Below are positions 1 through 6,792 of a stretch of 37,198 nucleotides of DNA, piece by piece. The stretch's first letter is position 1. Every line of letters begins with the position of its first letter. Under the pieces are notes generated by a model, which saw nothing but the letters and a program-made list of their open reading frames with translations, was not told the origin of the DNA and made no database searches. Made by a program: the position numbers and the translations under genes. Origin of the DNA: Caldifarciminota bacterium (GTDB lineage Bacteria; Hydrothermota; Tepidihabitantia; Tepidihabitantales; DTDR01); NCBI GenBank assembly GCA_025060715.1, contig JANXBG010000015.1, forward strand, positions 1 through 37,198, read 5' to 3'.

Positions 1-46
1 GGTTTTACTTTCTATAAAGAATGGGGCAGTATAGTATATGGTATAG
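1..46. repeat. 46-bp dispersed repeat, copy A (inverted relative to copy B)
   Basis: These 46 bases are the exact reverse complement of 33565-33610. Identity stops after base 46 on the inner side. The outer side is cut by the window start, so the full repeat may be longer. Confidence 0.95.
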
Positions 47-254
47 GTAAAGATATTTAGATAAGTTTTTAGGTAATTTTTGATATTTATCAATTTACCA
101 ATCATTTAAATTTTAGCGGAGAAAGGGAGAGTTATTAAAACCCAATAGATTTAACTTATTTATATGAAAACTTTGCTGATTTTCTATATTGTTATATTAG
201 ATAAATAGACTTCTGATTATTGTCTTTTTTATATTTATTTATATCCTAAAAGTA

Positions 255-581
255 AAATCTTAAAATCTTAATATTCGCCAGCCAGCACTAATTAATTTAT
301 TATCTCTTTCTCGGTCAATAAAGAATTGCTTTTTAGTTTTTAGTTAAATGGTATTTCTTGCCATCCCATTCAACAGCAATCTTTCTTTTTTTTAACAAAA
401 GATAACAAAATCTAAGAAATAAATCGTTAATCTTCTTCTTATGTTAGTAATTCTTTAAAGTAGTTATAATAAAAACAACCCTTTTACCTTTTTAGAAACT
501 ATCAGAGTTTTTAATTTTATCAATTCTAACTTTTAAGAGAGTTAGGATGTTTCTCTTTTTAGGTAATAAATATTTTTCCAT
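255..581 (-). pseudogene. Decayed endonuclease, DUF559/Vsr-like (PD-(D/E)XK) remnant
   Basis: Read on the minus strand, three peptide blocks in shifting frames resemble the core of DUF559-type endonuclease domains: YFLDF, then IAVEWDGKKYHLT, then FIDRERDN followed by ISAGWRILRF. They are in the correct order and spacing but are separated by stops and frameshifts. A possible original ATG lies at 579-581 (MEKYLLPKKR) and runs into a stop after about 30 codons. The rest of 1-614 shows nothing else recognisable. Family assignment rests on motif resemblance by eye; the decay is directly visible. Confidence 0.5.
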
Positions 582-614
582 AATATAAAATCTGCCACCT
601 CTAATTCGGATTTG

Positions 615-3446
615 CTAAATCTGAAGGCTTAATCCCTTCTCCCAATTTTCTCTTAAAAGTTTTATTTCTAAATCAATAAGGTTTTTGTTATAATAGTTAA
701 TTATTAAAGAGTCTTTTTCTAATACCTCACCAAGGATTGCTAATTTTATATCGCCCATTAGCCTTAAAAACTCTTCTATTTTTTCTTCTTCCACTTCACA
801 AAGAAAACGGGTATTAGATTCAGAGAATAAGATTATATCAGGTCTATTAATCTCTTCACCCAATATAACTTTTTCTAAATCAATTTTACAACCTAAATTT
901 TGGGTAAAAGTCATTTCGGCTAAAGCAACTCCTAAACCACCTTCTGATAAATCGTGGATGGAAATTATTAAATCTTTATTAATTGCTTCAAATATCTTTT
1001 CCATAATCTTTCTTCCTTTTTCAGGAAATACTCTTGGAACTTTACCAAAATTTTTATTAAATAAAGAAAAATAAACTGAACCACCAAGTTCATTATAAGT
1101 TTCACCAATTAAAATAATCTTTGATTTTGGCTTTTTAAAATAAGAAGTAATTGTCTTATTTATATTTGGGATAATTGAAACTGCTGAAATTAATAAAGTT
1201 GGTGGGATAGCAATTGTTTTTTTTCCAATTCTAAATTCATTATATAAAGAATCTTTTCCTGAAATAAAAGGAGTTTGATAACCTTTTGCTGCAAAATAAG
1301 CTCCTAAACAAGTTTCTACAATATCTCCCATCACTTCTTCTCTCTCAGGATTAGAAAAACAAAAATTATCTAAAATTCCTGTCTGATTTATATCGCCACC
1401 ACAACAAACAACATTTCTTAATGCCTCATCAACCACTGAGGCCGCCATCCAATAAGGAGAAATCTCTCCATAAGAAGGATTTATCCCACAAGCAACTGCT
1501 ATCCCTTTATCTTTCTCTCTTAAAGGCTTTAAAATTACTCCATCAGAAGGGCTTCCTTCCAAAAGAGGTTTCAAAACTGTCCTTCCCTGAACTTCTAAAT
1601 CATATTGACGAATAATCCATTCTTTAGAGGCAACATTTTCCTGTTTAATTATCTTTAATAAAAGTTCGTTATAATCTTTTATCTCCCAATCAATCTTTTT
1701 TATTTTCTCTTTTCTTTTACAAATTGCCTTTCTTTTTACTTGAGGTATTCCGTTATGTAAAAAATTTAGGTCTATTTCTCCCACAATCTTATCTTGATAT
1801 TTTAAAATCAATTTCTTATCATCTCTCAATCTACCAATTATTGTTGCTTTCACATTATGTAAATCACAAATCTCTTTGAATCGCTTAAAATTCTCTTCGG
1901 GAAGGAATATTATCATTCTTTCTTGGGATTCAGAAATCCAAATTTCGGTATAACTTAATCCGGCATATTTTAAAGGAACTTTATCTAAATAAACTTCGGC
2001 ACCGGTCTTCTCACTAAGTTCACCAATTGCCGAAGAAAGTCCGCCACCACCACAATCAGTAATCGCATTAAAAAGATTTTCATCTCTGGCCTGTAAAATA
2101 GCATCAACCATTTTTTTCTCTTCTATTGGATTACCAATTTGGACTGCGGTAGAAGCAACTCTTTTCGATTCTCTTTTTAATTCACCCGAAGCAAAAGTAA
2201 CTCCGTGAATACCATCTCTTCCGGTATCGCCACCAACTAAAACAATTATATCATTAGGAATTATCTTCTTTTCAATCTTATCTTTGGGAATAATTCCCAA
2301 GGTGCCACAGAAAACCAAGGGATTGCATAAGAAATTTTTATGAAAATATACCGCACCACAAGCAGTGGGAATTCCCATTCTATTACCATAATCACGCACT
2401 CCACTTACTACTCCTTTTAAAATTCTTCTTGGTGGCAATACTCCCTTAGGAATTTCTTTTTTCTTAATATCTAATTTTCCAAAACAGAAAATATCAGTAT
2501 TTAAAATTGGTTTTGAACCTAAACCGGTTCCTAAACAATCTCTAATCACCCCTCCAATACCAGTTGCCGCACCACCATATGGTTCAATTGCCGAAGGATG
2601 ATTATGGGTCTCTACTTTAAAACTTATTCCATAATTCTCATCAAATTCAATTACACCAGAATTATCTCTAAATGCTAAAAGCACATAAGGTTTATTTAAC
2701 TCTTCGGTAACTTTAAAGATTGTTTCTTTTAATAAATTTCTTATCCATTTTCCTTTATAATAAACATCCCCTTTCATTGTCTTATGCTTACAATGCTCTG
2801 ACCATGTTTGAGCAAAGGTTTCTATTTCAATATCTGTCGGCTCTCTTTTTAATTTTTGATAATATCTCTGAATTGCTAATAATTCTGGTAAGGAAAGGCT
2901 AAATTTTTTAGCAAGTTTTATCAATTCTTTTCTTTTCTTATTTAAAATTTTAACTCTTCTTAATTTAAACTTATATTCCTTGGGTTTTAAAAAAAGATAA
3001 TTTGGTTTGCCCTTAATAATGTGTTGAATTAAAGGATTATAAAGATGTTCTTTGGCAATCTCTACTAATTTTTCTTTTTTCTCCTTGGTCTTAAAAAGAT
3101 ATTTCTTTAAAATCTTTATTTGTAAAGAAGAATAACCAAATTCATTTAAGCTCTTTATCACTTGCTCTTCTTCTGGGTCAGTAACACCTAAATTATAACC
3201 AATCTCAATAACTTTATATCCTTTAAAATTAAAATTACCAATTTTAAATTCTTCCACTACTGGATCGAGAAATAAATTTCTTACAATCTCCTCTATTTCA
3301 TTCTTTTTAAGGGATGTTTTAAATAAAAATACTTTAACAATTATTAAATCCTCAATATTGATATTAAAATTTTCAATTAACTCTTTTTTTAATATTTCAC
3401 TTTCGTTATCAAAAATTTTCTTTTTAATTTCAACACGGTAAATCAT
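615..3446 (-). CDS. purL: Phosphoribosylformylglycinamidine synthase, PurL with fused PurS-like N-terminus
   Basis: Synthetase subunit of FGAM synthase (purine pathway step 4), converting FGAR to FGAM with ATP and ammonia supplied by PurQ. At 943 residues it is longer than small PurL (about 740) and lacks the C-terminal glutaminase of the single-chain enzyme (about 1300). The first 160 or so residues look like a PurS-type region (GVTDPEEEQVIKSL). The catalytic core follows with TWSEHCKHKT, KVETHNHPSAIEPYGGAATG and later GVAVACG-like and ISGKDSL motifs. The separate glutaminase PurQ is encoded divergently at 4147. The start lies 21 nt from the 3' end of tRNA-Leu with no Shine-Dalgarno site, so co-transcription with the tRNA is likely. 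Confidence 0.96.
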   Translation of the reverse strand: MIYRVEIKKKIFDNESEILKKELIENFNINIEDLIIVKVFLFKTSLKKNEIEEIVRNLFLDPVVEEFKIGNFNFKGYKVIEIGYNLGVTDPEEEQVIKSLNEFGYSSLQIKILKKYLFKTKEKKEKLVEIAKEHLYNPLIQHIIKGKPNYLFLKPKEYKFKLRRVKILNKKRKELIKLAKKFSLSLPELLAIQRYYQKLKREPTDIEIETFAQTWSEHCKHKTMKGDVYYKGKWIRNLLKETIFKVTEELNKPYVLLAFRDNSGVIEFDENYGISFKVETHNHPSAIEPYGGAATGIGGVIRDCLGTGLGSKPILNTDIFCFGKLDIKKKEIPKGVLPPRRILKGVVSGVRDYGNRMGIPTACGAVYFHKNFLCNPLVFCGTLGIIPKDKIEKKIIPNDIIVLVGGDTGRDGIHGVTFASGELKRESKRVASTAVQIGNPIEEKKMVDAILQARDENLFNAITDCGGGGLSSAIGELSEKTGAEVYLDKVPLKYAGLSYTEIWISESQERMIIFLPEENFKRFKEICDLHNVKATIIGRLRDDKKLILKYQDKIVGEIDLNFLHNGIPQVKRKAICKRKEKIKKIDWEIKDYNELLLKIIKQENVASKEWIIRQYDLEVQGRTVLKPLLEGSPSDGVILKPLREKDKGIAVACGINPSYGEISPYWMAASVVDEALRNVVCCGGDINQTGILDNFCFSNPEREEVMGDIVETCLGAYFAAKGYQTPFISGKDSLYNEFRIGKKTIAIPPTLLISAVSIIPNINKTITSYFKKPKSKIILIGETYNELGGSVYFSLFNKNFGKVPRVFPEKGRKIMEKIFEAINKDLIISIHDLSEGGLGVALAEMTFTQNLGCKIDLEKVILGEEINRPDIILFSESNTRFLCEVEEEKIEEFLRLMGDIKLAILGEVLEKDSLIINYYNKNLIDLEIKLLRENWEKGLSLQI

Positions 3447-3467
3447 AATTAATAATTAAAATAAAAA

Positions 3468-3552
3468 TGCCGGGGGCGGGATTTGAACCCGCACGCTCTT
3501 TCTGAGCCCACGCCCCTCAAACGTGTGTGTCTGCCAATTCCACCACCCCGGC
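3468..3552 (-). tRNA. tRNA-Leu (anticodon GAG)
   Basis: An 85-nt cloverleaf on the minus strand. The acceptor arm is GCCGGGG/CCCCGGC with discriminator A. The anticodon arm CACGT-TTGAGGG-GCGTG gives anticodon GAG. A long variable arm (class II) and a T-arm with GTTCAAATC are present. The CCA end is not encoded; the gene is followed directly by TTTTTATTTT. Its promoter lies just upstream and purL follows 21 nt downstream. Confidence 0.95.
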
Positions 3553-3562
3553 TTTCTATAAA

Positions 3563-3590
3563 ATTATAAACATAAAACCAAATTAATCAA
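3563..3590 (-). promoter_or_regulatory. Promoter of tRNA-Leu (TTGATT-16-TATAAT)
   Basis: On the minus strand TTGATT (3585-3590) and TATAAT (3563-3568) are 16 bp apart. Only 10 nt separate the -10 box from the first base of mature tRNA, predicting a 5' leader of about 4 nt. Confidence 0.75.
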
Positions 3591-3723
3591 TAATAATAAG
3601 TATTAAAATATAAAGACGAAAAAATGTCTTCAAAGGACAGAAATTTTTAAATGGAATTTTCTTATAAGTCTTTAAATATCAAATACTTATTTCACATTTA
3701 GGTTAAAGATAGGGAACGATACC

Positions 3724-3915
3724 CAGTATGGTCTTATACTTGTCTTTGGGAGTGTCTTTATTATCATTTTTCTTAATGTTTTATTATTAATCTTTAGAAG
3801 TGTATTATCGTTCATTTTCAGGAGCGCTATGTTTATAATCTTTAAAAGCATATTATTAATAATTTACCAAGGAGTATTATTGATAGACTTCCTACGTCTA
3901 TGGATATTAATCAAG
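3724..3915. repeat. Degenerate 24-bp tandem repeat, about 8 units
   Basis: Consecutive blocks of exactly 24 bases (3724, 3748, 3772, 3796, 3820, 3844, 3868 and 3892) align without gaps to a plus-strand consensus close to AGGAGTGTATTATTAATAAT plus CTTT. By eye the six central units match the consensus at about 15-18 of 24 positions and the two end units at 12-13. No open frame runs through it on either strand. The remainder of 3553-4146 holds the tRNA promoter and a weak promoter for purQ, with nothing else recognised. Confidence 0.7.
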
Positions 3916-4146
3916 GTACACAAAATAAGAAAATAAAAAAGAAAGTACTCCATTAGGAAAATTGAATTTTTAGATTTAATTTTTTGATGAAAGCTTTGTT
4001 AATTTTTTAGTATTACTTTTTAAGGTAATAATAGGCACCTATTAAGAAATAGAAAGTTGTAAAGGATAATTCGTAAGAAAATCCTTAGTATTTAGCCTAA
4101 CGCAATTTTATTGATTTTTAATATTTTTTTATTTTAATTATATCTT

Positions 4147-4896
4147 GTGATAAGTAAGGTAAAGGTTTTGATGATTTTTAGTAGCGGCACTAATTGTGAT
4201 GAAGAGACAGAATATGCTTTCAAAAAAGCTGGTGGAGAAGTTTTTAAATTGCATATCAATTACCTTAAAAGAAATAAAAAGATTTTAAAAGAGTTTCATA
4301 TTCTTTCTTTACCTGGTGGATTTACTTATGGTGATTATATTTCGGCAGGTAAAATTTTAGCAAATGAACTTCGTTATTATTTTCAGGAAGAGATAAAAGA
4401 TTTTATTAAAGAAGGTAAGTTGATCATTGGTATTTGTAATGGTTTTCAAATCTTATGTAAGGCTGGACTTTTGCCGGGTTTTGATGATTATTTTTCGTTT
4501 CCGCAAGTTACTTTAACTTTTAATGATTCTCAAAAATTTGAATGTCGTTGGGTTTCTTTAAAGGTTAATCACAATTCTCCAACACCTTTCATTAAAGATT
4601 TGGATGAAATAATTGAATTGCCTATTGCCCATGCCGAAGGCAAATTTTTTGTTGATAAAGAAGAAGTTTTAAAAAAATTAAAAGAAAATAATCAAATTGT
4701 TTTAAAATATATTAATAATCCGAATGGCTCAATAGAAGATATTGCAGGAATTTGTGATGCTACCGGTAGAATTTTTGGACTTATGCCCCATCCGGAAAGA
4801 TTTATTTTCCCCTTACATCATCCATTAAGAAAAAATAAGGTTGATGGTTTGAAATTTTTTATTAATGCTTGTGAATATGCCAAAAGAGAATTATAA
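4147..4896 (+). CDS. purQ: Phosphoribosylformylglycinamidine synthase glutaminase subunit PurQ
   Basis: Class I glutamine amidotransferase that hydrolyses glutamine and passes ammonia to PurL. The 249-residue length is typical. The N-terminal FSSGTNCDEE corresponds to the PurQ FPGSNCD motif. The nucleophile elbow is GICNGFQ (Cys near residue 98) and the catalytic His/Glu are in PHPERF (near 215). The start is GTG at 4147, since starting at the ATG at 4171 would remove the first beta strand. There is no Shine-Dalgarno site. Weak boxes TTGATT (4111) and TAATTA (4135-4140) end 6 nt before the GTG, like other short-leader promoters here. It is the first gene of a four-gene plus-strand cluster; the next ORF overlaps its 3' end. 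Confidence 0.95.
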   Translation: MISKVKVLMIFSSGTNCDEETEYAFKKAGGEVFKLHINYLKRNKKILKEFHILSLPGGFTYGDYISAGKILANELRYYFQEEIKDFIKEGKLIIGICNGFQILCKAGLLPGFDDYFSFPQVTLTFNDSQKFECRWVSLKVNHNSPTPFIKDLDEIIELPIAHAEGKFFVDKEEVLKKLKENNQIVLKYINNPNGSIEDIAGICDATGRIFGLMPHPERFIFPLHHPLRKNKVDGLKFFINACEYAKREL

Positions 4897-5182
4897 CCCA
4901 AGAATTGAAATCCATCCCATTTTAAATTTTGAAAAGAAAAAGTTGGTTAAATTTTATTTTGAAGGAAAAGAATATTACGGTTACGAAGATGAACCAATTG
5001 CTTGTGCTTTAATTGCAAATGGAATAAAGGTTTTTCATATAACAAAGGAGAAAAAAAGAAAAAGAGGTTTTTTCTGTGCTATCGGTCGTTGTTCTTCTTG
5101 TTTAATGAAAGTGGATGGAAAAAAGAATGTGATGGTTTGCATTACTAGGTTAAAGGAGGGAATGAAAATTGAAAGGCAATGA
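4865..5182 (+). CDS. Small (2Fe-2S) ferredoxin-like subunit (HcnA / Fer2_4 family)
   Basis: About 100 residues with the pattern GFFC-x4-C-x2-C and a fourth Cys in NVMVC, the binding set for a plant-type [2Fe-2S] cluster in the Fer2_4 family. That family forms the small subunit of HcnA/opine-oxidase/proline-dehydrogenase-type complexes and carries electrons from a flavoprotein partner. That partner is encoded immediately downstream with overlapping ends. The start is uncertain: ATG 4865 overlaps purQ by 32 bases, while ATG 4877 (MPKENYNPRIE) overlaps by 20 and fits family N-termini better. The real substrate is unknown. Confidence 0.85.
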   Translation: MLVNMPKENYNPRIEIHPILNFEKKKLVKFYFEGKEYYGYEDEPIACALIANGIKVFHITKEKKRKRGFFCAIGRCSSCLMKVDGKKNVMVCITRLKEGMKIERQ

Positions 5183-6272
5183 TATAGAAAGAAAAATTAC
5201 TATTATCGGCGCCGGTCCTGCCGGCTTAAAAGCAGCAATTACAATTGCTGATTTGGGGGGCGAAGTCCTTTTGGTTGATGAAAATCCTTATGTTGGCGGT
5301 CAATTAGTAAAACAGACCCACAAATTTTTTGGCTCAAAAGAATTATACTGTGGTTTAAGAGGTTTTGAAATCGCTAAAATTTTTGAAGAAGAAATAAAGA
5401 AAAGAAGTAATATAGAACTGTTTTTAAATGCCTGTGCTGTTGGTTTATATTTAGAAAATAACAAAAAGATTGTTGCCCTAGTAAAAAATGAGAAATTGAT
5501 GAAAATTACTACTGATGTTTTAATTATTGCTACTGGTGCCTATGAGAATTTTCTTTTATTTGAAAATAATGACTTACCCGGTGTTTATGGTGCCGGTGCT
5601 GTTCAAACTTTAGTTAATCAATATGGTGTAAGGCCGGGAAAAAGTTGCTTAATGGTTGGTAGTGGGAATATCGGTTTAATTGTTGCCTATCAACTTCTTC
5701 AAGCCGATATTGAAGTAAAAGCAGTAATTGAAATTTTACCAAAAGTAACAGGTTGGTATGTCCATTATGCAAAATTGAAAAGATGCGGTGTGCCAATTTT
5801 AACTTCTCACACAATTTTAAAGGCCATTGGTAAAGATGAAGTAGAAGGAGCAGTAATTTGTAAAGTTAATAGAAATCTTAAACCGATAAAAGGAACGGAA
5901 AAAAGATTAAAGGTTGATTTTATCTGTTTAGCAGTTGGGCTAACACCTTTTACTGACTTACTTTGGCAAATTAATGCTAAACTTTTATATATTCCGGAAC
6001 TGGGTGGCTTTGTTCCCTATTATGATGAAAATTATGAAACCTCAATACCGGGTATTTTTGTCTGCGGAGATGTTAGTGGTATTGAAGAGGCATCAACAGC
6101 AATGATTGAAGGCGAAATTGCTGGTATTTCGGCTTACGAAAAAATTTACGGAAAAAGAAAAGAGACGGAAGCTTTAAAAGAAAAAAAGAAAAAAGAACTT
6201 TTTGCTTTAAGAAAAGGACCCCATAGTAAAAAAATTTTAATCGGTTTAAAAAAACTAAAAAATGGCTATTGA
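5169..6272 (+). CDS. FAD/NAD(P)-dependent oxidoreductase (HcnB / opine-oxidase A-like)
   Basis: A 367-residue pyridine-nucleotide-disulfide-type flavoprotein. An N-terminal FAD-binding fold (ITIIGAGPAGLKAA) is followed by a second Rossmann motif (LMVGSGNIGLIVA, near residue 160) and the C-terminal FAD motif GIFVCGDVSG. It pairs with the preceding [2Fe-2S] protein, as in amino-acid or opine dehydrogenases of the HcnAB/PDH type. The usual third, substrate-oxidising (DAO-like) subunit is not in this window, so the donor cannot be named. The start is TTG at 5169, supported by the strong upstream site AAAGGAGGG about 8 nt away; no in-frame ATG lies near it. It overlaps both neighbours, consistent with one operon. 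Confidence 0.88.
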   Translation: MKGNDIERKITIIGAGPAGLKAAITIADLGGEVLLVDENPYVGGQLVKQTHKFFGSKELYCGLRGFEIAKIFEEEIKKRSNIELFLNACAVGLYLENNKKIVALVKNEKLMKITTDVLIIATGAYENFLLFENNDLPGVYGAGAVQTLVNQYGVRPGKSCLMVGSGNIGLIVAYQLLQADIEVKAVIEILPKVTGWYVHYAKLKRCGVPILTSHTILKAIGKDEVEGAVICKVNRNLKPIKGTEKRLKVDFICLAVGLTPFTDLLWQINAKLLYIPELGGFVPYYDENYETSIPGIFVCGDVSGIEEASTAMIEGEIAGISAYEKIYGKRKETEALKEKKKKELFALRKGPHSKKILIGLKKLKNGY

Positions 6273-6792
6273 TACAATAATTCTTGTTCCTTTCCTTCTA
6301 ATTGAAAATAATCTACTAAACTACTTACAAAGAGAACTTAATAAAACTTTTCAATTACCAATCATTATTGAAAAACCAATCCCTTTACCAAAATCGGGCT
6401 ACTCTGAAAAAAGAAAACAATATGATGGCAACTATTTTATTAATGAATTAAAGAAGAAAGAATATAAAGATAAATTAGTTTTAGGAATTTGTGATGTTGA
6501 CCTTTATGTTCCTCACCTAAATTTTATATTTGGTTTGGCATCCCCATTACAAGGAATAGCAATAATTTCCTTAACCCGATTAAGAGAAGAGTTTTATAAT
6601 AGACCAAAAAAGGAATCTCTCTTTTTCATTAGAAGTCTAAAAGAGGCAATTCATGAGATCGGCCATTTATTTAATTTAGAACATTGTAAAAACCAAAAAT
6701 GTGTTATGTTTTTTTCTAACTCCTTATTAGATACGGATAGAAAAGGTCCTAATTTTTGCTCTGCCTGCCTAAAAAAGCTAAAAGGAAGATAA
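6262..6792 (+). CDS. amzA: Archaemetzincin-family zinc metalloprotease
   Basis: A 176-residue metalloprotease with the archaemetzincin signature: HEIGHLFNLEHC (from about residue 131), then a second Cys-Met pair (KCVM) and a distal FCSAC. The three histidines bind the catalytic zinc and the four cysteines form the family's second zinc site, all intact. The family is best known from archaea and occurs sporadically in bacteria; the in vivo substrate is unknown. It overlaps the preceding oxidoreductase by 11 bases and its last 44 bases overlap the convergent YfhO-like gene. Confidence 0.93.
   Translation: MAIDTIILVPFLLIENNLLNYLQRELNKTFQLPIIIEKPIPLPKSGYSEKRKQYDGNYFINELKKKEYKDKLVLGICDVDLYVPHLNFIFGLASPLQGIAIISLTRLREEFYNRPKKESLFFIRSLKEAIHEIGHLFNLEHCKNQKCVMFFSNSLLDTDRKGPNFCSACLKKLKGR

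Noticed and set aside
3724-3915. CRISPR array
   Set aside because: Units are contiguous 24-bp degenerate repeats with no distinct spacers and no cas genes nearby.
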